A stretch of 64,000 bases of DNA, taken from NCBI RefSeq assembly GCF_040529065.1, contig NZ_CP132343.1:434001-498000 (forward strand), read 5' to 3'. The notes beneath the pieces are model-generated. The model saw only the letters and a program-made list of their open reading frames with translations, was not told where the DNA came from and did no database searches. The stretch comes from Xanthomonas sacchari (GTDB taxonomy: Bacteria; Pseudomonadota; Gammaproteobacteria; Xanthomonadales; Xanthomonadaceae). Made by a program: the position numbers and the translations under genes. Positions within the stretch are counted from its first letter, which is position 1. Each line of letters opens with the position of its first letter. This document shows, piece by piece, positions 44,003-52,653 of this stretch.

Positions 44003-45096
44003 TGCGTACCTCCGTGCGGGCGGCCGGTGGCGTCCGGTGCCTGGCCGTTGGCGATCTCGCGCTCGCGGCGGTTGAAGGACTGCGAATACACCGCCGAGCG
44101 CGCGGCCAGGATCGGATCGTCGGAGCCGGCGATGCCGTGCGGCAGGATCAGCGGATCGTAGTTGAGGTCGCGGCACGGCCCGGTGGCCTGCGGCTCGGCA
44201 TGGTCCAGCACCAGGGTGCCGGCGACCACCTGCTGGCGATCCTGCGGCCACGGCTGCGACGGGTCGTCGACCGGGTCGCCGGGCGCGGCCACGGTCAGCA
44301 CCAGGTCCCAACGCAGCGGGCCGCGCGCCAGCCGCGCCTGCAGGTCTTCGCTCAGGAAGTCGGCATCGGCCTTGGCGCGTTGCTCGGCCGACAGCGGCGC
44401 GAACGGGGTCTGCGGGCGCATCGACCAGCGCACCGCGTGCGTGCTGCCGTCGGCGGCGGTGAAGCGGAACGCGTTGACGCCGTTGTACTGGGTGTTGGCC
44501 CAGCTGTCCGACCACGGCGCGGTCTTGGCCCACTCCTGGAACTTCTTCGCCTCCGGGTAGCGCTGCAGGAACGCCGCCATCTTCGCCGGGTCCGGCTTGC
44601 CGGTGGCCGGGTCCGGGCGCGCGGCCAGGGTCTGCGCCATGAAGCCCTCGGGGCTGGCGACCACGAAGAACGGGAAGCTGTTCATCGCCGTGCGCCATTC
44701 CTGGCCGTCGTCGCTGCGCAACTGCAGCGCCATGCTGCGCACGCGGGCGGCCCCGTCGGCGCCATGCGGGTCGCCGCCGCCGATCGACAGGCGACCGAGC
44801 ACCGGCACCGAGGCCTGCGCGAAGACGCGCGCCGAGGACAGCGCGCTGCCCTGGCCGTTGCCTTCGAAATGCCCGCTGACGCACACGCCCTTGCTGTGCG
44901 CACGGCGGAAGCCCGGATGCGGCGGGCCGCCGGCTTCGATGGCGTCGGTCATGCGCTGCGCGGTCAGCCGTTGCGTGCCGCCCAGCCAGCCCGCGCTCCA
45001 GGCGAAGGCGGCGGCGAGCACGGCGGCGATCGCGGCGATGCCGGCCAGCGCCAGCCAGGGCCGCCGGCGCGGCGGCGTGGGATCGGGACGGGACAT
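43999..45096 (-). CDS. Membrane-anchored catalase-family heme peroxidase (SrpA type)
   Basis: 365 residues. One N-terminal membrane segment (about 14-36) exposes the rest to the periplasm. The minimal catalase core shows HPGFRRAHSKGVCVSGHFE with catalytic H67, FPFFVVASPEGFMAQ, NAFRF and, near the end, RSAVYSQSFNRRERE with the heme-ligating Tyr in R-x-x-x-Y. It is much shorter than classical catalases (about 480). The family acts mostly as an organic peroxidase. Coupling to the cytochrome b561 gene suggests electrons may be supplied from the membrane; that is inference. Confidence 0.9.
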   Translation of the reverse strand: MSRPDPTPPRRRPWLALAGIAAIAAVLAAAFAWSAGWLGGTQRLTAQRMTDAIEAGGPPHPGFRRAHSKGVCVSGHFEGNGQGSALSSARVFAQASVPVLGRLSIGGGDPHGADGAARVRSMALQLRSDDGQEWRTAMNSFPFFVVASPEGFMAQTLAARPDPATGKPDPAKMAAFLQRYPEAKKFQEWAKTAPWSDSWANTQYNGVNAFRFTAADGSTHAVRWSMRPQTPFAPLSAEQRAKADADFLSEDLQARLARGPLRWDLVLTVAAPGDPVDDPSQPWPQDRQQVVAGTLVLDHAEPQATGPCRDLNYDPLILPHGIAGSDDPILAARSAVYSQSFNRREREIANGQAPDATGRPHGGTQ

Positions 45097-45305
45097 GGGG
45101 CGGCTCCTGTGGCGGCGGCGAGGGGAGGAACGCGGTCGGGCGCGGTGCAGGCGCTAGCAGACACGCTCGGGCATGAACGCGGTGCAGTGATGGCGGCCTG
45201 CGCGCGCTGCCGGCCGCGGCCGCGTGCCAGGGGCAAGGCACGACCACGGCGGCGTCATCGGCGCTGCGCATAGAATCGCCGCTTCTTGAGGGCGGGGAGT
45301 CGGCG

Positions 45306-46256
45306 ATGGCCGGTGCGTTCGGGTGGGTGCTGTTGGGGCTGGCGTTCCTGGCGCTGGGCGGGGACTCGATCGTGAAGGCGGCCTCCGGCCTGGCACAGCG
45401 CTTTGGTGCTTCGCCGTTCGTGGCCGGCTTGCTGCTGGTGGCCTTCGGTACCTCGCTGCCGGAACTGGCGGTCAACGCGCGCGCCTACGCCGCCGGCGCG
45501 CAGGACCTGGCGCTGGGCAATGCGGTCGGCAGCAACCTGGCCAATCTCGGCCTGACCCTCGGCCTGGCCGCGCTGGCGGCGCCGTTGCTGCTGCGCACCC
45601 GCCTGCTGCCGCCGTTGTTGATCCTGCTGACCCTGGCAACGCTGGCGCTGATCGGCTTCGGCCTGGATGGTGCGATCTCGCGTGCCGAGGGCGTGGCGCT
45701 GTTGCTGGCCTTCGTCGGCGTGGTCGCCTTCCTGCTGCTGCGCGCGCGCCACGAGCCGGCCGCACGCCAGCTCGGCGTGTCCGGCTACGCGGTGACCCGC
45801 ACCGGGCTGGTGCTGAACCTGCTGCGCCTGCTGATCGCCCTGGTGCTGTTGAACGCCGGCGCCAACCTGGTGGTGGAGCACGCGCCGCGGCTGGGTGCGG
45901 CCTGGGGCCTGTCGCCGTTGCTGGTCGGCCTGCTGCCGGTGGCGATCGGCACCGCGCTGCCGGAAGCGGCCGCCGCGGTGGCCGCCGCGCGACGTGGCCA
46001 GGGCGACATGGTGGTCGGCCACGTGCTGGGCTCGAGCCTGTTCAACCTGCTGGTGGTGATCGGCGGCATGGCGGCGCTGCGGCCGCTGCCGTTGCCGGCC
46101 TCGTTCGTGCGCCTGGAACTGCCGGCGGCGATCGCGCTGGCTGTGGTGCTGTACCCGATGCTGCGCGGCGACATGCGCCTGAGCCGCGGCGAGGGGGCGG
46201 TGCTGCTGGTGGCGTTCCTGGCGTGGGTGGGGCTGGAGCTAGCGTTGGTGGTTTGA
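45306..46256 (+). CDS. Ca2+/Na+ antiporter family (YrbG-like)
   Basis: 316 residues, ten predicted membrane segments in two homologous halves. The alpha-repeats are both complete: FGTSLPELAVN with LALGNAVGSNLANLGLTL in the first half, and IGTALPEAAAAV with MVVGHVLGSSLFNLLVVIGG in the second. The conserved Glu in each (GTSLPE, GTALPE) is the ion ligand of the CaCA superfamily. It exports Ca2+ or another cation in exchange for Na+ or H+. Single gene; GGCGGGGAG precedes it. Confidence 0.93.
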   Translation: MAGAFGWVLLGLAFLALGGDSIVKAASGLAQRFGASPFVAGLLLVAFGTSLPELAVNARAYAAGAQDLALGNAVGSNLANLGLTLGLAALAAPLLLRTRLLPPLLILLTLATLALIGFGLDGAISRAEGVALLLAFVGVVAFLLLRARHEPAARQLGVSGYAVTRTGLVLNLLRLLIALVLLNAGANLVVEHAPRLGAAWGLSPLLVGLLPVAIGTALPEAAAAVAAARRGQGDMVVGHVLGSSLFNLLVVIGGMAALRPLPLPASFVRLELPAAIALAVVLYPMLRGDMRLSRGEGAVLLVAFLAWVGLELALVV

Positions 46257-46258
46257 GT

Positions 46259-46283
46259 GCCGGGATTGGGGATTGGGGATTCG
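46259..46283. repeat. GGGATT tandem repeat at convergent junction
   Basis: Three GGGATTG-type units two bases after the exchanger stop, before the convergent Mrp operon. Same motif as at 474-505 and 28289-28379. Confidence 0.6.
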
Positions 46284-46318
46284 AAAAAGCGGCTGGCTTC
46301 TAAGAAATAGGCCGTGTG

Positions 46319-46690
46319 TTACGGCTCCTCCGGCTGCTCCGGCGGTGGCAGCCCTTCCTGCTCGGCGTGGTCGCTGCCCGGCACCTGCGGGCGCTGTTCC
46401 AGCATCAGCGACAGGGCTGCCTTGGCCATCATGTGCGCGCTGATCGGCGCGGTGATGAACAGGAACGCGGTGATCAGCAGTTCGCGCGGCTGCGGGTCCT
46501 GGCCAAGGAACAGGTGGTAGCCGACCGAGGCCAGCAGCACGCAGCCCACGCCCAGCGTGCTGGCCTTGGTCGGCGCGTGCAGGCGCTTGAAGAAGTCCGA
46601 CAGCTTCACCAGGCCCAGCGCGCCGACCAGGATGAAGAAGCAGCCGACGATCAGCAGCAGCGACAGCCCCACCTGCAGCACGCCGATCAT
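46319..46690 (-). CDS. mrpG: Monovalent cation/H+ antiporter subunit G
   Basis: 123 residues, three membrane segments. MIGVLQVGLSLLLIVGCFFILVGALGLVKLSDFFKRLHAPTKASTLGVGCVLLAS is the MrpG/PhaG signature (FFxRLHAPTKASTLG). The soluble tail is rich in Glu/Pro. It overlaps mrpF by four bases. It is the last gene of the Mrp operon. The subunit belongs to the membrane complex that exchanges Na+ or K+ for H+. Confidence 0.96.
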   Translation of the reverse strand: MIGVLQVGLSLLLIVGCFFILVGALGLVKLSDFFKRLHAPTKASTLGVGCVLLASVGYHLFLGQDPQPRELLITAFLFITAPISAHMMAKAALSLMLEQRPQVPGSDHAEQEGLPPPEQPEEP

Positions 46691-46971
46691 TCGACGATGT
46701 CCCGGCGCAGCACGTACTTGCTCAGCACCACGGTGCTGCCGAAGCCGAGCATGGCGATGATCAGCGCCGCCTCGAAGTACACCGGCGAATCCAGGTACAT
46801 GCCGAACAGCATCAGCTCGGCGATCGCGGTCACCGACAGCGTGTCCAGCGCCAGGATGCGGTCGGGCACGGTCGGCCCGCGCAGCAGCCGCCACAGCGCC
46901 AGCAGCATCGCGAGCGCCACCACGTGCATGCACACGACGATCGTGGTCTCGATGAACATGTGGCTGGTCAT
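46687..46971 (-). CDS. mrpF: Monovalent cation/H+ antiporter subunit F
   Basis: 94 residues, three membrane segments. RLLRGPTVPDRILALDTLSVTAIAELMLFGMY is the defining motif of MrpF/PhaF (GPTxxDRIxALD). It overlaps both neighbours by four bases, a tight translational coupling. Length and motif are normal for the family. Confidence 0.96.
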   Translation of the reverse strand: MTSHMFIETTIVVCMHVVALAMLLALWRLLRGPTVPDRILALDTLSVTAIAELMLFGMYLDSPVYFEAALIIAMLGFGSTVVLSKYVLRRDIVE

Positions 46972-47471
46972 GGGAAGATCTCCATCAACGGCGCCTCGTA
47001 GCGCGTCTTGATCTGCCGGATCACGGTCTCGGCATCGTCCAGGTGCAGCACGTGCACCAGCAGGTACTTGCGGTCGTCCGACAGCGCCGCCGACACCGTG
47101 CCCGGGGTCAGGGTGATCATGCTGGTCAGCGCGGCGATGCCGTGGATGTTGGCGATGTCCAGCGGCACCCAGATGAAGCCGGGGTGGATGCGCTTCTCCG
47201 GGCCCAGCACCTGCAGCGCCACCACCACGTTGGAGCGCACGATGTCCCACGCCGCCACGCACAGCATCTTGGGCACCGGGCGCAGCGAGCCGATGCGCGC
47301 GAACTCACGGTCCAGGCGCGCGGCGAACAGCGGCACCGCCACGCCCAGCACCGCGCCCAGCAGCACCTGGCCGAGACTGAAGCTGTCGCTCATCAGCAGC
47401 CAGAACGCGGTGACGGTCAGGCTCAGCGGCCAGGACGGGAACAGGCGGCGCGACCAGGGACGGGCGGACAT
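46968..47471 (-). CDS. mrpE: Monovalent cation/H+ antiporter subunit E
   Basis: 167 residues with membrane segments near 14-32 and 35-52. The characteristic middle VAAWDIVRSNVVVALQVLGPEKRIHPGFIWVPLD and IAALTSMITLTPGTVSAALSDDRKYLLVHVLHLDD are diagnostic of MrpE/PhaE. One base separates it from mrpD. It is needed for complex assembly in the Mrp family. Confidence 0.96.
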   Translation of the reverse strand: MSARPWSRRLFPSWPLSLTVTAFWLLMSDSFSLGQVLLGAVLGVAVPLFAARLDREFARIGSLRPVPKMLCVAAWDIVRSNVVVALQVLGPEKRIHPGFIWVPLDIANIHGIAALTSMITLTPGTVSAALSDDRKYLLVHVLHLDDAETVIRQIKTRYEAPLMEIFP

Positions 47472-47472
47472 G

Positions 47473-49035
47473 TCAGGGCTCCCGCAGGACCGGCGCGGTG
47501 CCGCGCAACTGGGTGGTGTAGTCGGCCGGGCGCAGCAGTTGCGCGGCGGCGGCCTCGCTGTAGCGCAGCAGCGGCCCGGCGGCCACGGTCATCGCCACGC
47601 CGTAGCCGAGCAGCAGCACGGTGGCGGCGGTTTCCAGCGGCCGCGCCGGCGCCTTGCGCGGCGCCGGGCGCGGCAGCTCCACGGTGCCGTGCTCGGCCGT
47701 GTCCTGATCGCCGGGCACGCGCCAGAACAGGCGCACGCCACCGCGGGTCAGGCCCATGATCACCATCAGGCTGCTGAGCAGCACCGCGGCCCACACCGGT
47801 GCGGTCAGCCCGGCCGGCGTCGCGCTGAGGATCGCCACCTTGGCCAGGAAGCCGGACAGCGGCGGCAGCCCGGCCACCGAGATCGCCGCGATCAGGAACA
47901 GCACGCCGGGCACGGTCTTGCCCGGCAGCGGCGCGATGATCTCCTTGCGGTCGCTGGCGCCGCCGCGACGACGCCGGATCAGGTCGGCGATCATGAACAG
48001 CGCCGCGGCGACGAAGCTGCTGTGCGCCAGGTAATACAGCCCGGCGCCGAGCGTGCCCGGTGCGTCGAGCGCGAAGGCCACGAACAGCGTTGCCGCCGAC
48101 ACGATCACCAGGTAGCCGATCAGCACCCGCAGGCGCACCGCCGCCAGCACCCCCAGCGCGGCCAGCAGCAGCGTCGCCAGGCCCAGCCACAGCAGCCAGT
48201 CGCGGCCGTAGCCGTCCAGCGCCTGCGCCTGGCTGCCGAGGATCAGCGTGCTCACCCGCAGCACCGCGTACAGGCCGACCTTGGTCATGATCACGAACAG
48301 CGCCGCCACCGCCGCCGGCGCGCGCGCATAGGTTTCCGGCAGCCACAGGTACAGCGGCAGCAGCGCGGCCTTGGCGCAGAACACCAGCAGCAACAGGCCG
48401 AACGCGGCCTTGATCAGCGCCACGTTCTGCGGCGGCGCCTGCGCCACGCGCTGCGACAGCTCGGCCATGTTCAGCGAGCCGAGCAGCGCGTACAGCAGGC
48501 CCAGCGCGATCAGGAACACGGTGGAGGAAGTGACGTTGAACACCACGTAGTGGAAACCCACGCGCAGGCGCAGGCCGCGCCCGCCGCTGAGCAGCAGGCC
48601 GTAGGAGGCGATCAGCATCACCTCGAAGAACACGAACAGGTTGAACACGTCGCCGGTCAGGAACGCGCCGTTGAGCCCGACCAGCTGGAACTGGAACAGC
48701 GCATGGAAGTGCGGCGCGCGCCGGTCCCAGCCGGCGCAGGCGTGCAGCAGGCAGGCGCCGGCGAGCAGGGTGGTGGTCGCCAGCATCCATGCCGACAGGC
48801 GGTCGGCCATCAGCACGATGCCCAGCCGCGAGGGCCAGTCGCCGAGCAGGTAGGCGTGGACCTGGCCATCGCTCACCTTCACGCACAACGCCAGCACCGC
48901 CGCGGCCAGCGCCGCCATCGCGGTCCACGACACCGCACGGCGGATCTTGCGGCCGTAGCGGCGGTGCTCGGCGAACAGCGACAGCGCCGCGCCGAGCAAG
49001 GGGATCAGGATCGGCAGGATCAGCAGATGGGTCAT
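47473..49035 (-). CDS. mrpD: Monovalent cation/H+ antiporter subunit D
   Basis: 520 residues with about 14 membrane segments, homologous to NADH dehydrogenase subunits ND2/ND4/ND5. Recognisable parts are FEVMLIASYGLLLSGG, LIKAAFGLLLLVFCAKAALLPLYLWLPETYARAPAAVAALFVIMTKVGLYAVLRV (with conserved Lys), YYLAHSSFVAAALFMIADLIRRRRG and AGLPPLSGFLAKVAIL. These identify the proton-channel type core. It overlaps mrpC by four bases. It would carry one of the two ion pathways. Confidence 0.96.
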   Translation of the reverse strand: MTHLLILPILIPLLGAALSLFAEHRRYGRKIRRAVSWTAMAALAAAVLALCVKVSDGQVHAYLLGDWPSRLGIVLMADRLSAWMLATTTLLAGACLLHACAGWDRRAPHFHALFQFQLVGLNGAFLTGDVFNLFVFFEVMLIASYGLLLSGGRGLRLRVGFHYVVFNVTSSTVFLIALGLLYALLGSLNMAELSQRVAQAPPQNVALIKAAFGLLLLVFCAKAALLPLYLWLPETYARAPAAVAALFVIMTKVGLYAVLRVSTLILGSQAQALDGYGRDWLLWLGLATLLLAALGVLAAVRLRVLIGYLVIVSAATLFVAFALDAPGTLGAGLYYLAHSSFVAAALFMIADLIRRRRGGASDRKEIIAPLPGKTVPGVLFLIAAISVAGLPPLSGFLAKVAILSATPAGLTAPVWAAVLLSSLMVIMGLTRGGVRLFWRVPGDQDTAEHGTVELPRPAPRKAPARPLETAATVLLLGYGVAMTVAAGPLLRYSEAAAAQLLRPADYTTQLRGTAPVLREP

Positions 49036-49397
49036 GGCGCCTCGCCTTCGCCGTCGCCCGGGTCCGGGCGCGCATCGACGTGGTCGCTGTGGTTGTCGCC
49101 GCGGCTGCGCATCGCCAGCACGATGCTCACCGCGGTCATCGCGAAGGCGATCACGATCGCGGTCAGCACCAGCGCCTGCGGCAGCGGATCGGCGTGCTCG
49201 GCCAGGGTCGGGGCGATGCCGTCGCGCAGCACCGGCGCCTTGCCCTGCACCAGCCGGCCGCCGGCGAAGATCAGCAGGTTGGTGGCGTAGGACAGCACGG
49301 TCATGCCCAGGATCACGTCGAAGCTGCGCGCGCGCAGCAGCAGGTACACGCCCACCGCGGTCAGCACCCCGATCGCGCTCGCCAGTGCCAGTTCCAT
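49032..49397 (-). CDS. mrpC: Monovalent cation/H+ antiporter subunit C
   Basis: 121 residues, three membrane segments, homologous to NuoK. MELALASAIGVLTAVGVYLLLRARSFDVILGMTVLSYATNLLIFAGG and DPLPQALVLTAIVIAFAMTAVSIVLAMR are family signatures. The tail is rich in Asp/Gly. Its start shares one base with the stop of the A-B gene (TAATG), and its stop overlaps mrpD. Confidence 0.96.
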   Translation of the reverse strand: MELALASAIGVLTAVGVYLLLRARSFDVILGMTVLSYATNLLIFAGGRLVQGKAPVLRDGIAPTLAEHADPLPQALVLTAIVIAFAMTAVSIVLAMRSRGDNHSDHVDARPDPGDGEGEAP

Positions 49398-52228
49398 TAG
49401 GGCATCTCCCCGGTGATGGCCGACCGCCGCGTCGGGTCGATCTGCCCGCGCTGCGAGTCGCGGGTGCGCGAAGGCTTGATCGTGCCCATCATCGACAAGG
49501 TCAGCATGGTGCCGCCGAACACCACCAGGTACACGCCGGTATCGAAGACCAGCGCGCTGGCCAGCGGCACGCTGCCGATCAGCGGCACCTCCAGGTCCAG
49601 ATGGCCGCTGGTGAGGAACGGCACGCCGAACAGCATCGAGGCCATGCCGCCGAGCGTGGCCAGCAGCAGGCCCAGGCCGATGCAGCGGATGTAGTCGAAG
49701 CCGAAGCGCGACTCCACCGAGGCCGCACCCTGGATCACGTATTGCATCAGCAGCGGCACCGCCAGCACCAGCCCAGCGATGAAGCCGCCGCCGGGCGCGT
49801 TGTGACCGCGCAGGAACAGGAAGATCGACACGGTCAGGGTCAGCGGGAACATCAGCTGCGCCAGATCGGCCGGCACCGGCAGCTTGATCGGCGGCCCCGG
49901 CATCACCTTCTCCGGCGCCATCCGCGCGCGCCGCAGCAGCGCATGCACTACCAGCGCGGCGATGCCGAACACGGTGATCTCGCCGAAGGTATCGAAGCCG
50001 CGGAAGTCCACCAGGATCACGTTGACCACGTTGCGGCCGTAGGCTTCGGGCAGCGCGCGCTGCAGCAGCTCGCCGGCCATGGTCGTCGCCGGTCGGATCA
50101 TCACCGAATACGCCAGCAGCGCCATGCCGCCACCGGCGACGATCGCCAGGGCCGCATCGCGCCAGCGGCGCCAGCGCCGCGGCTCTGGCGGCGAGGCCTT
50201 GGGCAGGTAGTTCATGCCCAGCAGCATCAGCACCAGGGTCACCATCTCCACCAGCAACTGGGTCAGCGCCAGGTCCGGCGCCGACAGGAACACGAACACC
50301 AGGCTCACGCCCAGGCCGCTGCCGCCCAGCACCAGCACCGCCAGCAGCCGCTGCCGGTACAGGAACAGCGTGGACAGCGCGCAACTGAGGATCAGCAGCC
50401 ACAGCCCCCAGCCCAGCAACGGCATGCCCTGCGGCGCCGGCCACTGCTGCCACAGCGGCGGCGCCCGCAGCAGCGGCGCGGCCACCACCACCACCGCGGC
50501 CAGCACCAGCCAGCGCAGGCTGCGCTGCAGGCGGCCGTTGGCGAGCAGGCGGGTGAAGCGCGCGGCCACGCCGAACAGGGTCTGCACGTGCCAGTGGAAC
50601 ACGCGCTTGCCCAGCGAACGGCGCACCTCGGTGTACAGCGCGGTCAGCCGGCGCAGGCCGAAATACAGCGCCACGCCGCCGACCACGCCGGCGATGCTCA
50701 TCGCCAGTGGCGCGTTCCAGCCATGCCACACCGCCAGGCTGTAGTCGGGCAGGGTGTCGCCGAGGATCGCGCCGGCGGCGGCGCGCAGCACCGGCGCCAC
50801 GGTCAGCGCCGGCACGATGCCGACCGCCACGCACACCAGCACCAGGATCTCCACCGGAATCTTCATCCAGCGCGGCGGCTCGTGCGGCATCGTGTCCAGG
50901 TCGCGCGGGCCGCGGCCGAAGAAGGTCTCATAGACGAAGCGCAGGCTGTAGGCCACGCCGAACACGCCGGCCAGCAGCGCCGAGGTGGCAGTGAAGATGC
51001 GCATCGCCGCCGGGCCGTCGGCGCCCAGCGCTTCGGCAAAGAACATTTCCTTGGACAGGAAACCGTTGAGCAGCGGGATGCCGGCCATCGACAGCGAGGC
51101 GGTGATCGCCAGCGCGCTGGTGATCGGCATCCAGCGGCGCAGGCTGCCGAGCCGGCGCATGTCGCGGGTGTGGGTCTCGTGGTCGATGATGCCGGCGGCC
51201 ATGAACAGCGAGGCCTTGAACACCGCATGGTTGAGGATGTGGAACACGCCGGCCACCACCGCCATCGGCGTGGACAGCCCGAACAGCATGGTGATCAGGC
51301 CCAGGTGCGAGATCGTCGAATACGCCAGCAGGCCCTTGAGGTCGTGCTGGAAAATCGCGAACCAGGCGCCGGTGAGCAGGGTGACCGCGCCGATGCCGCT
51401 GACCGTGTAGAAGAACAGGTCGCTGCCGGCCAATGCCGGATGCAGCCGCGCCAGCAGGAACACGCCGGCCTTCACCATCGTTGCCGAATGCAGATAGGCC
51501 GACACCGGGGTGGGCGCGGCCATCGCGTGCGGCAGCCAGAAGTGGAACGGGAACTGCGCGCTCTTGGTGAAGATGCCGAGCAGGATCAGCCCCAGCGCCC
51601 ATGGATACAGTGGGCTGGCGCGGATGACATCGCCCGCGGCGAGCACCGCGTCGAGCTGGTAGCTGCCGACGATGCGTCCCAGCAGCAGCACGCCGCCGAG
51701 CAACGCCAGGCCGCCGCCGCCGGTGATCACCAGCGCCATGCGCGCGCCGTCGCGCGCATCCTGCCGGTGCGACCAGAAGCCGATCAGCAGGAACGAGCTG
51801 ATGCTGGTCAGTTCCCAGAACACCATCAGCAGCAACAGGTTGCCGGCGATCACCATGCCCAGCATCGCGCCCATGAACAGCAGCAGACAGGCGTAGAAGC
51901 GCGCGGCGTTCTCGCGCGCACTGAGGTAGTAGTGCGCGTACATCACCACCAGCGCACCGATCGCCAGCACCAGGCCGGCGAACATCCACGCCAGCCCGTC
52001 CAGGCGCAGCGAGAACTGCAGGCCGATCTGCGGCAGCCAGGCGTGGTCGGCGCGGACGATGCCGCCCTCGAGCACGGTGGGTGTCAGCACGCCGAGCACC
52101 GCCAGGCCCGCCAACGGCGCCAGTGCCGCGGCCCAAGCCAGGGTGGCGCGCGAGCGGTGGCGCAGGGCCACCACGGCCGCCGCCATCAGAAACGGCAGGG
52201 CCAGCAGGATGTCGAGGGCGGGGATCAT
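49397..52228 (-). CDS. mrpA: Fused monovalent cation/H+ antiporter subunit A-B
   Basis: 943 residues. The first 700 or so match MrpA (ND5-like, about 20 membrane segments): FWELTSISSFLLIGFW, TKSAQFPFHFWLPHAMAAPTPVSAYLHSATMVKAGVFLLARL and FKASLFMAAGIIDHETHTRDM. The remaining 220 carry the MrpB-type segment (VILVDFRGFDTFGEITVFGIAALVVHALL, then LRGHNAPGGGFIAGLVLA). Fusion of A and B marks the group 2 (Pha-type) operon with six genes. It is the first gene of the operon. The complex gives Na+/K+ and alkali tolerance in the family. Confidence 0.96.
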   Translation of the reverse strand: MIPALDILLALPFLMAAAVVALRHRSRATLAWAAALAPLAGLAVLGVLTPTVLEGGIVRADHAWLPQIGLQFSLRLDGLAWMFAGLVLAIGALVVMYAHYYLSARENAARFYACLLLFMGAMLGMVIAGNLLLLMVFWELTSISSFLLIGFWSHRQDARDGARMALVITGGGGLALLGGVLLLGRIVGSYQLDAVLAAGDVIRASPLYPWALGLILLGIFTKSAQFPFHFWLPHAMAAPTPVSAYLHSATMVKAGVFLLARLHPALAGSDLFFYTVSGIGAVTLLTGAWFAIFQHDLKGLLAYSTISHLGLITMLFGLSTPMAVVAGVFHILNHAVFKASLFMAAGIIDHETHTRDMRRLGSLRRWMPITSALAITASLSMAGIPLLNGFLSKEMFFAEALGADGPAAMRIFTATSALLAGVFGVAYSLRFVYETFFGRGPRDLDTMPHEPPRWMKIPVEILVLVCVAVGIVPALTVAPVLRAAAGAILGDTLPDYSLAVWHGWNAPLAMSIAGVVGGVALYFGLRRLTALYTEVRRSLGKRVFHWHVQTLFGVAARFTRLLANGRLQRSLRWLVLAAVVVVAAPLLRAPPLWQQWPAPQGMPLLGWGLWLLILSCALSTLFLYRQRLLAVLVLGGSGLGVSLVFVFLSAPDLALTQLLVEMVTLVLMLLGMNYLPKASPPEPRRWRRWRDAALAIVAGGGMALLAYSVMIRPATTMAGELLQRALPEAYGRNVVNVILVDFRGFDTFGEITVFGIAALVVHALLRRARMAPEKVMPGPPIKLPVPADLAQLMFPLTLTVSIFLFLRGHNAPGGGFIAGLVLAVPLLMQYVIQGAASVESRFGFDYIRCIGLGLLLATLGGMASMLFGVPFLTSGHLDLEVPLIGSVPLASALVFDTGVYLVVFGGTMLTLSMMGTIKPSRTRDSQRGQIDPTRRSAITGEMP

Positions 52229-52653
52229 GCAGGGAATACGAGATTCGCGAGCAGGAGCCCGAGTGTAACAGGCGCATCACGGCGGCGGCCGGCGCGGGAA
52301 CGGAAGGCGTGCACGGTCATGCCGACAGCGTAGCCCCGGGCGGGTGAGGCGCTTGCGAGCATGCGTGGACTGGACGATGCCGAACATCGGCGCTGCGCGT
52401 TATCGGCCTGGCGTGCGCTGCGGGCGGCGCCTCGTGTGGGCGCGTTCGGCAGCAGCGGCGCGTGCGACCTTGATACGGATGAGGGTGCGAGAGGCGCGGG
52501 CGAGTTCGCCTGTGAGCGTGGCGATCGCCGGCGCTGTGCAGGCCTGTGCCGTCCATCGCCTGCCAAGCGCCACCAGCCGTTGGCACGCCGTGGGGTGCAA
52601 CGATCGCACGCGGCTCCGGCCGCAAACGTCGGCGCACGCACTATCCTGTGCCG
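52229..52653. other. Gene-free stretch between Mrp operon and epimerase gene
   Basis: About 425 bases with divergent flanking genes, so it should hold both promoters. No gene, repeat or recognised site was found. Confidence 0.4.
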
